The notes below the pieces were generated by a model. It was not told the origin of the DNA and ran no database searches. It saw nothing but the letters and a program-made list of their open reading frames with translations. 64,000 bases of DNA from Methylovirgula sp. (lineage in GTDB: Bacteria; Pseudomonadota; Alphaproteobacteria; Rhizobiales; Beijerinckiaceae). Location: assembly GCF_037200945.1 (NCBI RefSeq), contig NZ_JBBCGP010000001.1, positions 434,001 through 498,000 of the forward strand, given 5' to 3'. The position numbers and the translations under genes are program-made. Below, piece by piece: positions 43,789 through 52,750 of the stretch (its first letter is position 1; every line of letters begins with the position of its first letter).

Positions 43789-44694
43789 ATGAGCACGATG
43801 TCAGAATCAGCGCAGGAAAGCGCACAGCGGCAAGCCGAAATCCTGATGCAGGCGCTGCCGCACATGCTGCATTACGACGACGCGATCGTCGTGGTGAAAT
43901 ACGGCGGCCATGCGATGGGCGACGAGAGCGTCGCCCGCAGCTTCGCCCGCGATATGGTTCTGCTCGAACAATCCGGTGTCAATCCGGTCGTCGTCCACGG
44001 CGGCGGCCCGCAGATCGGCGCCATGCTGAAAAAACTCGGCATCAAGTCGGAGTTCTCCGCCGGGCTGCGCATCACGGATCGCGCCACCGTCGAGATCGTC
44101 GAAATGGTGCTCGCCGGCTCGATCAACAAGCAGATCGTCGGCTTCATCAATGCCCAAGGCGGCCGCGCCATCGGCCTCTCCGGCAAAGACGGCAACATGG
44201 TTACGGCGCGGAAATTCGTCCACACAGTTGAATCGCCCTTTACCGGCGAGCCGGAGGAAGTCGATCTCGGCTTCGTCGGCGAGCCGAGCAAAGTCGACAC
44301 CACCGTTCTTGATCAGGTGCTCGGCCGCGAATTGATCCCGGTGCTCGCGCCGATCGCACAAGGCAGCGAGGGCGAGACCTACAACGTCAATGCCGACACG
44401 TTCGCCGGGGCCATCGCCGGCGCGCTCGGCGCCAAGCGCTTGCTCTTCCTGACGGATGTGCCCGGCGTACTCGACCGCGATGGTAACCTGATCCATGAAT
44501 TGCGGATGGATGAAATCCGTGCGCTGATCGCCGACGGCACGATCACGGGCGGTATGATCCCCAAGGTCGAGACCTGCATCTATGCGCTGGAGCAGGGCGT
44601 CGAAGGCGTCGTGATTCTCGACGGCAAGTTGCCGCACGCCGTGCTCATCGAGCTTCTGACCGACCACGGCGCGGGAACCCTGATCAAAAGGTGA
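43789..44694 (+). CDS. argB: Acetylglutamate kinase
   Basis: The 301-residue enzyme phosphorylates N-acetylglutamate in arginine synthesis. It has the amino-acid kinase fold with VVVKYGGHAMGD, PVVVHGGGPQIGAML, LSGKDGNMVTARKF and the C-terminal NVNADTFAGAIAGALGAKRL. The extended N-terminal helix (QRQAEILMQALPHMLHYDDA) is that of arginine-sensitive, hexameric forms, so feedback inhibition is likely. The HAD gene's GTG overlaps its stop. Confidence 0.95.
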   Translation: MSTMSESAQESAQRQAEILMQALPHMLHYDDAIVVVKYGGHAMGDESVARSFARDMVLLEQSGVNPVVVHGGGPQIGAMLKKLGIKSEFSAGLRITDRATVEIVEMVLAGSINKQIVGFINAQGGRAIGLSGKDGNMVTARKFVHTVESPFTGEPEEVDLGFVGEPSKVDTTVLDQVLGRELIPVLAPIAQGSEGETYNVNADTFAGAIAGALGAKRLLFLTDVPGVLDRDGNLIHELRMDEIRALIADGTITGGMIPKVETCIYALEQGVEGVVILDGKLPHAVLIELLTDHGAGTLIKR

Positions 44695-45482
44695 CAACGA
44701 AGATCACGAGGAACAAGACGCGGCGTCCGCCGGAAGAGATTTTCGGCGGCGCCGGGCCGCAAGCATTGGCGCCCGGCGGTGGCCCCTTTGGACATATCGA
44801 GACCTGGGTTTTCGATCTCGACAATACGCTTTATCCCGCCGATTCCGATCTCTGGCCGAAGATCGATCATCGCATCACCGAGTTCATGATCGCCCTCTTC
44901 GGGCTCGACGGCATTTCGGCGCGTGCACTGCAAAAATATTATTACCAATATTACGGCACGACGTTGCGCGGGCTGATCGAAGACCACGGGGTCAGCGCCG
45001 TCGAATTCCTCGCCTATGTCCACGACATTGACCGCTCGACATTGGTGCCCAACCCGCCACTCGCTGCAGCGATTGCGGCCCTGCCCGGCCGCAAACTGAT
45101 CCTCACCAACGGGTCGCGCAAACACGCCATGCTGACGACAGAAGCGCTTGGCCTCGGCGCCAGCTTCGAGGACATTTTCGACATTATCGACGCCGAGCTT
45201 GTGCCGAAGCCCGAGCTGCGCACCTACCAGCGCTTCTTCGACAAACACAATGTCGATCCTGAGACGGCGGTGATGTTCGAAGACATCGAGCGCAATCTCA
45301 TCGTCCCGCATCAGCGCGGCATGAAGACGGTGCTTGTCACGCCGAGGCCCGGCCAGACAGACCATCGCGAGCCGTTTGAAATTCCTGGCTCGCTCGCGTT
45401 GCCGCATGTCCATTTCGTCACCAGCGACCTTGGCGGGTTCCTTGCCGAAATCCTTGCCGAAAGAGCAAGCGCGAGCCATTGA
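44691..45482 (+). CDS. HAD-family pyrimidine 5'-nucleotidase-like phosphatase
   Basis: GTG at 44691 overlaps the argB stop by 4 bases. The protein (263 residues) has HAD motif I WVFDLDNTLYPAD, motif II ILTNGSR, motif III lysine in VPKPELRTYQRF and motif IV MFEDIERNL, matching the SDT1/phosphoglycolate-type group annotated as pyrimidine 5'-nucleotidase in Hyphomicrobiales. The substrate is probably a nucleoside monophosphate. It is transcribed with argB and dapD. Confidence 0.8.
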   Translation: MTTKITRNKTRRPPEEIFGGAGPQALAPGGGPFGHIETWVFDLDNTLYPADSDLWPKIDHRITEFMIALFGLDGISARALQKYYYQYYGTTLRGLIEDHGVSAVEFLAYVHDIDRSTLVPNPPLAAAIAALPGRKLILTNGSRKHAMLTTEALGLGASFEDIFDIIDAELVPKPELRTYQRFFDKHNVDPETAVMFEDIERNLIVPHQRGMKTVLVTPRPGQTDHREPFEIPGSLALPHVHFVTSDLGGFLAEILAERASASH

Positions 45483-45531
45483 CTCCGCCGCCCGCACGGC
45501 CGAAACCTCGCCACGTTTTGCGGAGTGACCG

Positions 45532-46386
45532 ATGAGCCAAAATCTCGAAAAGATTATCGAAACCGCCTTCGAGGATCGCGCCAACGTCAGCGCCGCGACC
45601 CAGGGTGAGGTTCGCGAGGCGGTCGAGGCGGTGCTCGATGGGCTCGACCATGGCAAATTGCGGGTCGTTGCACGTGTGCCGGGCGCGACGGGCCAAGCGG
45701 GCTGGCGCACCAATCAATGGATCAAGAAGGCCATCCTTCTGTCGTTTCGGCTCAACGATTCAGAGCTGATCCCCGGCGGCCCCGCTGGGGCGACCTGGTG
45801 GGACAAGGTCGAGATGAAATTCGCGGGATGGGATGCCGCCGCTTTCGGGGCTGCGGGATTTCGCGCCGTGCCGGGCGCCATCGTGCGCCGCTCCGCCTAT
45901 GTGGCGCCGGGCGTCGTCGTCATGCCGTCCTTCATCAATCTCGGCGCTTATGTCGATGAAGGCACGATGGTCGACACTTGGGTGACGGTCGGTTCCTGCG
46001 CCCAGATCGGCAAGAACGTGCATCTCTCCGGCGGCGTCGGCATCGGCGGCGTGCTTGAGCCGTTGCAGGCCAATCCGACGATCATCGAGGACAACTGCTT
46101 CATCGGCGCGCGGTCCGAAGTCGTCGAGGGCGTCGTCGTCGGCGAAGGCGCGGTGCTGGCGATGGGGACATTCATCTCTGCCTCAACGAAGATCATCGAT
46201 CGGGCCACCGGACATGTCCTCTACGGCCACGTGCCGCCCTATTCCGTGGTTGTGCCCGGGGCCTTGCCCGGCAAGCCATTGCCCGATGGCACGCCCGGCC
46301 CTTCGCTTGCCTGCGCTGTCATCGTCAAAACGGTGGATGCCAAGACCCGTGCCAAGACGGGCATCAACGAGCTTTTGAGAGATTGA
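45532..46386 (+). CDS. dapD: 2,3,4,5-tetrahydropyridine-2,6-dicarboxylate N-succinyltransferase
   Basis: This 284-residue enzyme of the DAP/lysine pathway has a left-handed beta-helix of hexapeptide repeats (VAPGVVVMPSFINLGAYVDEG, VGSCAQIGKNVHLSGGVGIG, EDNCFIGARSEVVEGVVVGE) and an active-site region NQWIKKAILLSFRLND. It transfers succinyl from CoA to tetrahydrodipicolinate. dapE, two steps later in the pathway, is encoded about 1 kb downstream on the same strand. Confidence 0.95.
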   Translation: MSQNLEKIIETAFEDRANVSAATQGEVREAVEAVLDGLDHGKLRVVARVPGATGQAGWRTNQWIKKAILLSFRLNDSELIPGGPAGATWWDKVEMKFAGWDAAAFGAAGFRAVPGAIVRRSAYVAPGVVVMPSFINLGAYVDEGTMVDTWVTVGSCAQIGKNVHLSGGVGIGGVLEPLQANPTIIEDNCFIGARSEVVEGVVVGEGAVLAMGTFISASTKIIDRATGHVLYGHVPPYSVVVPGALPGKPLPDGTPGPSLACAVIVKTVDAKTRAKTGINELLRD

Positions 46387-46402
46387 TGACGCAACCCAGA
46401 GT

Positions 46403-46478
46403 ATCGGACCGAAAAGTGCATTGCGATCTCGCTGTTGCGATAGATCGCCAGCGATGCGGTTTTCGGCATAAATCCGAT
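46403..46478. repeat. Dispersed hairpin repeat (ATCGGACCGAAAAGTG type), with internal insert
   Basis: ATCGGACCGAAAAGTGCA at 46403-46420 and GCGGTTTTCGGC...ATCCGAT at 46456-46478 pair as the arms of a hairpin. The same element occurs compactly at 59242-59283. In this copy the arms are separated by about 35 extra bases, so it is a variant or an interrupted copy. Confidence 0.8.
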
Positions 46479-46513
46479 GCGATTAAAAAAGTTAAAGGTG
46501 TTGAGCGATTCAT

Positions 46514-46999
46514 ATGAACACCCACCGCTCCGACCTCTCTTTTCTCTATCGCTCGGACGAAGGCGAGATCGATGCGGCGACCTGGTGGCGCGGCGCCTTG
46601 ATGCTCACCGGCATTTTTGCCGTTCTCACGCTCGGCTGGATCCTGATCGAGCCCTTTGCCGACAAGAGCCTGGCGACCACTGTCATCGGCACGATCGTCG
46701 TATTGACCGGCAATCTCTATCGCCTTGCCTACGGCTTCATCTGCGTGCTGCTGCTGATTTGCCTCTATAATCTTAGCGCCAAGCGCTGGCGCAATCTCGG
46801 CCGCCCGTCGAGTTTCGCCGGAATCCTGCCTTTGGCTGCCGCCATCACCGCGGCGCTCTATTGGCTTGAACCGCGCGTCGAGGGGGACCTGCCATATTAT
46901 TGGATCGTCGCCGCGGACATCGTCCTGGCCGGTATTTTCCTTTGGAGTGTCATAGAACTCGGCGATATTCGTGCGCGCATTACGGCACTGCGGCGTTGA
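46514..46999 (+). CDS. DUF805-like membrane protein
   Basis: The 161-residue protein has four hydrophobic segments (GALMLTGIFAVLTLGWILIE, TTVIGTIVVLTGNLYRLAYG, LLLICLYNLSAKRWRNLG, VAADIVLAGIFLWSVIEL). The central NLSAKRWRNLGRP resembles the RRLHDxGRS motif of DUF805 proteins. Its function is unknown. It and the next DUF805 gene are adjacent and lie between dapD and dapE. Confidence 0.6.
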   Translation: MNTHRSDLSFLYRSDEGEIDAATWWRGALMLTGIFAVLTLGWILIEPFADKSLATTVIGTIVVLTGNLYRLAYGFICVLLLICLYNLSAKRWRNLGRPSSFAGILPLAAAITAALYWLEPRVEGDLPYYWIVAADIVLAGIFLWSVIELGDIRARITALRR

Positions 47000-47060
47000 C
47001 CCTTTTGCGGTGAATTGCGAACGTGGCGCATTGAGCTTCTGAGAAAATTTGGAGGGGACG

Positions 47061-47402
47061 ATGGATTGGGGAGATCTTTTCTTGAGCAGTGCTGGCCGGC
47101 TCGACCGCCAGCCATTCTGGACCGGCCTGATTGTCCTTTTCATTATCTCTCTCGTCCTGCGGCTGTTCTTTCTGCTGGTCTTCGGACACCATAGCTCCGT
47201 TGGTCATGTCTTCTTTCTCGCCGTCGAACTGCCGCTGCTCTACGCTTTTGTAAACATCAGCATCAAGCGCTTCCACGACCGCGACAAATCCGGCTGGTGG
47301 GTGCTGATCGTGCTGGTCCCGCTTATCGGCGAACTCTGGTATCTGATCGACGCAGGTTTCCTGCCGGGCACCGATGGACCCAATCGCTACGATCCGACTT
47401 GA
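47061..47402 (+). CDS. DUF805 family membrane protein
   Basis: The Met at 47061 (MDWGDLFLSSAGRLDRQPFW) follows GGAGGGGACG. This 113-residue protein has the diagnostic G-R-L-x-R-x-x-F/Y-W start and the central IKRFHDRDKSGWW motif, with four membrane helices and the typical GTxGPNRYDP end. DUF805 proteins are inner-membrane proteins of unknown role. It is followed directly by dapE. Confidence 0.8.
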   Translation: MDWGDLFLSSAGRLDRQPFWTGLIVLFIISLVLRLFFLLVFGHHSSVGHVFFLAVELPLLYAFVNISIKRFHDRDKSGWWVLIVLVPLIGELWYLIDAGFLPGTDGPNRYDPT

Positions 47403-47434
47403 CGGCGGTTGCTGTCGCTTCCACTAAGTTTCGC

Positions 47435-48595
47435 ATGTCGCCACACTCCGAAACCGCGCGCCAGCTCGTGCGCGATTTGATCCGCTGCCCTTCCGTGACG
47501 CCGCAGGACGGCGGCGCGCTTGGCCTGCTTGAAGAACGCCTCAAACCGGCAGGCTTCACGACGCACCGGCTGCGGTTCACCGAGACAGGCACGCCGGACA
47601 TCGACAATCTTTACGCGCGGATCGGGAGGGGCGCGCCTTACCTCGTGTTCGCCGGACATACCGATGTGGTGCCGCCGGGCGACACGGCCGCCTGGCGTTT
47701 CGATCCCTTTTCGGGCGAGATCGCCGACGGTCAGGTATGGGGCCGTGGCGCCGCCGACATGAAGGGCGCTGTCGCGGCCTTCGCCGCCGCCGCGCTCGAT
47801 TATGCCGCCGCAAATCCGGCCTTCAAAGGCTCGATCGGCCTTCTCATCACCGGCGATGAAGAAGGACCCGCCGTCAACGGCACGGTGAAATTGCTGCAAT
47901 GGGCGGACGGACAAGGCGAGCGTTTCGACCATTGTATTGTCGGTGAGCCAACCAATACCGAAGCGCTCGGCGATACCATCAAGATTGGCCGGCGCGGATC
48001 GCTCACCGGCGAATTGATCGTCCATGGCACGCAAGGCCACGTTGCTTATCCACAGCGCGCCGACAATCCCATCCCGCATATGCTGCGCCTGCTCGCGGCT
48101 TTGACCGAACCGCCGCTCGACGAAGGCTCGCAGCGTTTCGATCCGAGCCATCTCGAAATTCTCACCGTCGATGTCGGTAATCCGGCAACGAATGTCATTC
48201 CGGCAAAGGCACATGCGCGCTTCAACATTCGCTTCAACGATCTTTGGACGCCGGAGACCTTGGAAGCCGAGATCGCGCGACGCTGCACGGCCGTGACGGA
48301 TGGCGGCCACTACGAGCTGAGCTTCCATCCCTGTAATGCGCTCGCCTTCGTGACCGAAGCCGATCATTTCACCGATCTTGCCGTCGAGGCCATTGCCGCA
48401 CATACCGGGCGCATCGCTCATTTCTCGACCTCGGGCGGCACCTCCGACGCGCGTTTCGTTCGCGCCTATTGCCCGGTCATCGAATTCGGTCTCGTCGGCG
48501 AGACAATGCACAAGATCGACGAGCATGTATCGCTCGCCGATATTGATACGCTCACCGCGATCTACCGCGAGATACTGGATCGCTATTTCGCGTGA
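47435..48595 (+). CDS. dapE: Succinyl-diaminopimelate desuccinylase
   Basis: From ATG 47435 (MSPHSETARQLVRDLIRCPS) the 386-residue di-zinc M20 peptidase has ligands in VFAGHTDVVPPGD, WGRGAADMKG, ITGDEEGPAVNGT and the C-terminal GETMHKIDEHV, with the dimerisation domain in the middle and SGGTSDARFVRAYCPVIEFG. It removes the succinyl group to form LL-diaminopimelate. The in-frame extension upstream overlaps the DUF805 gene and is not native. It is convergent with lptB. Confidence 0.95.
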   Translation: MSPHSETARQLVRDLIRCPSVTPQDGGALGLLEERLKPAGFTTHRLRFTETGTPDIDNLYARIGRGAPYLVFAGHTDVVPPGDTAAWRFDPFSGEIADGQVWGRGAADMKGAVAAFAAAALDYAAANPAFKGSIGLLITGDEEGPAVNGTVKLLQWADGQGERFDHCIVGEPTNTEALGDTIKIGRRGSLTGELIVHGTQGHVAYPQRADNPIPHMLRLLAALTEPPLDEGSQRFDPSHLEILTVDVGNPATNVIPAKAHARFNIRFNDLWTPETLEAEIARRCTAVTDGGHYELSFHPCNALAFVTEADHFTDLAVEAIAAHTGRIAHFSTSGGTSDARFVRAYCPVIEFGLVGETMHKIDEHVSLADIDTLTAIYREILDRYFA

Positions 48596-48649
48596 TTGTT
48601 CTGATGCGTCGAATGAATCCGAAGGCGGCTCCCGCTTTCCGGTTCAATG

Positions 48650-49747
48650 CTACATCCTGAAGCTCTCGCCGAGATAGAAGCGGCGCACGTCGGCATTGGC
48701 GACGATCTCTTCGGGCGAGCCTTCGGTCAGAATGCCGCCGCTGTGGACGATATAGGCGCGATCAATCAGATCGAGCGTCTCGCGCACGTTATGGTCGGTG
48801 ATGAGCACGCCGATGCCGCGCCGCTTCAAATGCTGGACGAGCTGGCGGATGTCGCCGATGGCAATCGGATCGATACCGGCGAACGGCTCATCGAGCAGCA
48901 TGAAGGACGGATGGCCGGCAAGGGAGCGGGCGATTTCGCAGCGGCGCCGCTCGCCGCCGGAAAGTGCGATCGCCGGCACTTTACGCAACCGGGCAATGTC
49001 GAATTCTGCGAGAAGCGCCTCGAGTTCGTCAGCGCGCTTCGTCTTGTCCGGCTGCGTGATTTCGAGCACGGCACGAATATTTTCTTCGACGGTCAGGCCG
49101 CGAAAGATCGACGCCTCCTGTGGCAGATAGCCGATGCCGAGCCGGGCGCGACGATACATGGGCAGCGCGGTCACGTCATAATCGTCGAGCATGATCAGGC
49201 CGGAATCGGGCCGGATGAGCCCGGTGATCATATAAAACAGCGTCGTCTTGCCGGCACCGTTCGGCCCCAGCAGGCCAACCGCTTCGCCGCGCTGGACCAT
49301 CAGGCTGACATCTTTGACGATCTGGCGTTTGCGATAGGCCTTGCTCAACCCCTGAACGATGAGTGAGCCGTCCGGCCGCGGGGGGTGAGCCTCCCTGTCT
49401 GCCGACGCAGCAGGCGCTGCAGTCCGTGGCCGCGCTGCGTTTGACGACTCGCGGCGCGGCGCAGGCGCTTCATCGAGCGCCGCAGGCGGCTCGGTCCATG
49501 TCGTGCCCCAGTTTTCGAGGTCTTGCGGCAGCCAGTCCGGTGACAGTGCCTCTTGTGCTTCAGCGCCTTCCGGACTGTTGAAAAGCAATTCCTCCGCGCT
49601 ATGCGCCGGCGCGGCCGCTGACGCGCCATTGCGGCGGCCGAAAATGCCCCGCAGCCAAGTCGTCACGCCCGCCTCATGTGCGGCTGAGCCCGTTGTCGCC
49701 ATGGAGTTAGGATTGGCACGAAAGTCGCCCCCCGAACCTGTCGTCAT
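48650..49747 (-). CDS. lptB: LPS export ABC transporter ATP-binding protein with a long N-terminal extension
   Basis: The ATPase core (about residue 125 on) has Walker A LLGPNGAGKTTLFYMI, the Q-loop LPQEASIFRGL, signature LSGGERRRCEIARSL and Walker B FMLLDEPFAGIDP. This is the LptB sequence pattern, powering LPS transport with LptFG. The first roughly 125 residues are an extra Ala/Pro/Glu-rich region with no domain. The start at 49747 is supported by a 4-base ATGA overlap with lptA, and the next Met (MATTGSAAHEAG) gives almost the same protein. It is the last gene of lptC-lptA-lptB. Confidence 0.9.
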   Translation of the reverse strand: MTTGSGGDFRANPNSMATTGSAAHEAGVTTWLRGIFGRRNGASAAAPAHSAEELLFNSPEGAEAQEALSPDWLPQDLENWGTTWTEPPAALDEAPAPRRESSNAARPRTAAPAASADREAHPPRPDGSLIVQGLSKAYRKRQIVKDVSLMVQRGEAVGLLGPNGAGKTTLFYMITGLIRPDSGLIMLDDYDVTALPMYRRARLGIGYLPQEASIFRGLTVEENIRAVLEITQPDKTKRADELEALLAEFDIARLRKVPAIALSGGERRRCEIARSLAGHPSFMLLDEPFAGIDPIAIGDIRQLVQHLKRRGIGVLITDHNVRETLDLIDRAYIVHSGGILTEGSPEEIVANADVRRFYLGESFRM

Positions 49748-50376
49748 TGTTCCGCAGACTCCGGGCGGTGAACGCCGGCCCTATGCAATCTTTTCGGCTT
49801 TGGCTTCGCGGGATCGGTTGTATCGGTGCTGCTCGTGCTGTTGTCGCTGTCAGGAATAAACAGGCTACGCACATGGCCTGTCACCACAGCCTGTGTCGTC
49901 TTGAGATCATAGACGATATGGTCACCCAGCGTCACATTCGGTCCCTGGGTGAGCCGGACGTTGCCGTCAAGATAAACCTTGTTCTCGCCCTTCTGATAAA
50001 TGCCGGAATCGCCGGTTGCGACCTGATCCTTGGAGATCAAGGTCACCGGGCCGACCGCCTCCATGCGGCGGACGCGATCCGACGAGGACGTCTTCGGCGC
50101 ATTCGTGCCCCCCGCTTTGGGCGCGAGAAAGACCGTGAGCCTCGGCGTCTTCAAAATCGTATCGCCGCGCGTCGCAACGACATCGCCGGTGTAGATCATT
50201 TTCTGTTGCTTATCGAAGTAATCGAGCTGGGCGGCAACGATGTTGATCGGCGTTTGATCGGCGCTCTTGGCAAAAGCTGCATTGGCGAAAGCGCCGCCCC
50301 CGCCGAGCCCACATAGGCCGGCGAAACCGCAAAGCACAGCACGACGAAGGAAATTGCGGGCCAATGGCTGCATCAC
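49744..50376 (-). CDS. lptA: LPS transport periplasmic protein LptA
   Basis: A signal peptide (LRRAVLCGFAGLCGLGGGGA) is followed by the OstA-type beta jellyroll (NIVAAQLDYFDKQQKMIYTG, DVVATRGDTILKTPRLTVFL, EAVGPVTLISKDQVATGDSG). The 210-residue protein bridges the periplasm between LptC and LptD. It ends in a Ser/Thr/Pro/Lys-rich tail. Start and end overlap lptC and lptB by 4 bases each, so the three are coupled. Confidence 0.9.
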   Translation of the reverse strand: MMQPLARNFLRRAVLCGFAGLCGLGGGGAFANAAFAKSADQTPINIVAAQLDYFDKQQKMIYTGDVVATRGDTILKTPRLTVFLAPKAGGTNAPKTSSSDRVRRMEAVGPVTLISKDQVATGDSGIYQKGENKVYLDGNVRLTQGPNVTLGDHIVYDLKTTQAVVTGHVRSLFIPDSDNSTSSTDTTDPAKPKPKRLHRAGVHRPESAEQ

Positions 50377-51095
50377 GGCTGCGGTTCCGGCGCCGCCGCG
50401 CCAGTATTGGCGTCGCCAGGATCGACGACCGAATTGACATGCCCGCGGAACGAGATTTTGTGGCCGTCGTCCGAAATCGCCATGTGATCGGCATTCACCA
50501 CGCTGCCGCCCGAAAGCAGAAGCTTAACCGGCGTATCCGTAATCATCTTGCCGGAGACGAAGTCCATTTCGGCCTTCTGAGTAAACATGTCGTAGCCCGC
50601 GTCGGTATTCTTGATTCGGACATTGTGGTTGAGCCACACATAGTCACGCGTGCTGTCATAAACACCCGAGAGGGCGGTGATTCGTGCCGTGGTGCGATCA
50701 TCGAGCCCAACCTTGGCATCGACACCGGCGAGCTTGATGACGGAAGGGTTCAGGATGTCCTGCGTGCCGGAGGCGCCGGTCAGCTCGAACGGTTGCCCAT
50801 TTTGGCGGACGCCTTGCATCTTCGGCGTGGACAGGGTGACAATGGTCCCGTTGATCCCCACGGCGCCGCTCGTCAGATTTTTCTGAAGCTGCCGGAATGG
50901 ATTGAACAGGATCAGAAAACCCACGATCAGCACAACCAGCGCGGCGCCGGCGATAATGAAATGGCGCAGGTAGCGAACGAAGATCGAGTGCCAACGGGCA
51001 CGCCGCACAGCATGGCGTGACGCGCCCGCAGAAAGATCGAGCCGGCTTGTACCCGTCGCGGGTGCCCGCGTGAGATCCGTCATCCGCAAATCCAT
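50373..51095 (-). CDS. lptC: LPS export protein LptC
   Basis: This 240-residue protein has one N-terminal membrane anchor (RHFIIAGAALVVLIVGFLIL) and a periplasmic beta jellyroll (GQPFELTGASGTQDILNPSV, YDMFTQKAEMDFVSGKMITD, ISDDGHKISFRGHVNSVVDP). LptC joins the LptB2FG transporter to LptA. The start may alternatively be the Met at 51083 (MTDLTRAP). It is about 50 residues longer than the E. coli protein at the cytoplasmic end. Confidence 0.9.
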   Translation of the reverse strand: MDLRMTDLTRAPATGTSRLDLSAGASRHAVRRARWHSIFVRYLRHFIIAGAALVVLIVGFLILFNPFRQLQKNLTSGAVGINGTIVTLSTPKMQGVRQNGQPFELTGASGTQDILNPSVIKLAGVDAKVGLDDRTTARITALSGVYDSTRDYVWLNHNVRIKNTDAGYDMFTQKAEMDFVSGKMITDTPVKLLLSGGSVVNADHMAISDDGHKISFRGHVNSVVDPGDANTGAAAPEPQP

Positions 51096-51297
51096 GTCCA
51101 GCGGCTAAGCGGCAATTTTGCCGAATTCACGACCCTGCCCGATAAGGCTGGCGGCGGCCGGTGTATTCCTCACAAATCTTAGCCTATTCTATCCTATGGC
51201 ATGGGTGCGGCGCCATGCCCTTTCAAATCCACGGGAATTCCCGTGAACGGTGCTTAAGCGGGGCTATCCGTACGCGGCTTGACTGCCGCGCGGAGGC

Positions 51298-51912
51298 CTA
51301 TTCGTGTGAAAAAATGTCCGAATCCGGCCAGCCGGCGAGATCGAGCTTGGCGCGGGTTGGCAAAAACTCGAAACAGGATGCCGCGAGTTCGGTACGGTTC
51401 TCGCGCGCCAGCATCGCGTCAAGCTTGCCGCGGAGTGCGTGCAGATGCAGCACGTCGGAGGCTGCGTAGGCGAGCTGAGCCTCGCTCAAGCTGTCGGCCG
51501 CCCAATCCGAGGATTGCTGCTGTTTCGAGAGATCGACGCCCAAAAGCTCCCGGACGAGATCTTTCAGCCCATGACGGTCGGTGTAGGTACGGGTCAGCTT
51601 CGAGGCGATCTTGGTGCAATAGAGCGGCGCTGCCATTGTGCCGAAGGCCCGATAAAGCACCGCAATGTCGAAACGCGCGAAATGAAATAGCTTGGTCACA
51701 GCCGGATCGGCCAGGAGCCGCGTCAGGTTCGGCGCCGCCGTCTGCCCCGCCGCGATCTGAACAACATGGGCGTCGCCGTCACCAGCCGAAAGCTGCACCA
51801 CGCACAGCCGGTCACGATACGGCACGAGGCCGAGCGTCTCGGTATCGATCGCGACGCTGTCGCCGAAGCTCAGGCCGTCGGGCAGATCACCTTTATGGAA
51901 ATTGATCGTCAT
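51298..51912 (-). CDS. Ribonuclease D-like 3'-5' exonuclease
   Basis: The Met at 51912 (MTINFHKGDLPDGLSF) gives a 204-residue protein containing only the DEDD exonuclease domain: SVAIDTETLGLVPYRD, FHFARFDIAVLYRAFG, and YAASDVLHLHALRGKLD. It lacks the C-terminal HRDC domains of E. coli RNase D, so it is the short form found in alphaproteobacteria. It should trim RNA 3' ends, with structured RNA as the likely substrate. The longer frame upstream was discarded because it overlaps the permease gene. Confidence 0.85.
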   Translation of the reverse strand: MTINFHKGDLPDGLSFGDSVAIDTETLGLVPYRDRLCVVQLSAGDGDAHVVQIAAGQTAAPNLTRLLADPAVTKLFHFARFDIAVLYRAFGTMAAPLYCTKIASKLTRTYTDRHGLKDLVRELLGVDLSKQQQSSDWAADSLSEAQLAYAASDVLHLHALRGKLDAMLARENRTELAASCFEFLPTRAKLDLAGWPDSDIFSHE

Positions 51913-51973
51913 GGACTTCAGCGGCGCGGGAATTGTCAGCGCCGGGTAGCATCCGGCGTCACGCTTAGCAAGC

Positions 51974-52750
51974 TCATGTCGCGTCGGACGCACGCTCATC
52001 CCAACGGCGCAAAACCCAATGCGACAAGGCTGCGAGCGCGACATAGATGGCGATGCCGGTCACCGCAACGAGCGCCAGCGCCGCGAACATGCGCGGAATA
52101 TTCAGCCGGTAGCCTGCCTCGACGATGCGAAAAGCGAGGCCGGATTGGCCGCCCTGTGTGCCTGCCGTCAGTTCCGCAGCGATGGCGCCGATCAGGGCGA
52201 GACCGCCGCCGATACGCAGGCCGGCGAAAAAGAGCGGCAGCGCCGCCGGGATTTTGAGACGCCACAAGGTCTGCCAGCGTGAAGCGCCATAAAGAGCAAA
52301 GAGATCGCGCAAATTACGCCCCGCCGAAGCAAGCCCGAGCGTCGTATTGGCGAGAATTGGGAAGAAGGCGACGAGGAAGGCGCAAAGCAGCACCGCCAAA
52401 GCCGGCGCGCAATAAATCAGCAGCAGCGGCGCGATGGCAATGATCGGCGTCACCTGCAAAATCACCGCGAACGGCAGAAACGCCCGTTCCAGCCATCGCC
52501 ATTGCGCAAACAAAATCGCGATGAGCACGCCGCCCAAAGTGGCCGCGACAAGACCTTCGAGCGTGATCGACAGAGTGACCCAGAGCGCCGGCAACAAGAT
52601 CGCGCGGTCGGCGACGAGCGTCGCCCCGATGACGCTCGGCGGCGGCAGAATATAAGGCGGGATATGCCAAACATGGACGATCGTCTCCCAGGCGGCAAGA
52701 AAGCCGAGGAAGGCGAGAATTGGCGGCATGACGCGACGCAAGAACGTCAT
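51974..52750 (-). CDS. ABC transporter permease (nitrate/sulfonate/pyrimidine-type)
   Basis: ATG at 52750 overlaps the ATPase stop by 4 bases. The 258-residue permease has six membrane helices and the EAA loop region GASRWQTLWRLKIPAALPLF. The pattern is SsuC/ThiX-like. It is the last gene of the three-gene importer operon (binding protein, ATPase, permease). It transports whatever the THI5-type binding protein selects. Confidence 0.85.
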   Translation of the reverse strand: MTFLRRVMPPILAFLGFLAAWETIVHVWHIPPYILPPPSVIGATLVADRAILLPALWVTLSITLEGLVAATLGGVLIAILFAQWRWLERAFLPFAVILQVTPIIAIAPLLLIYCAPALAVLLCAFLVAFFPILANTTLGLASAGRNLRDLFALYGASRWQTLWRLKIPAALPLFFAGLRIGGGLALIGAIAAELTAGTQGGQSGLAFRIVEAGYRLNIPRMFAALALVAVTGIAIYVALAALSHWVLRRWDERASDAT

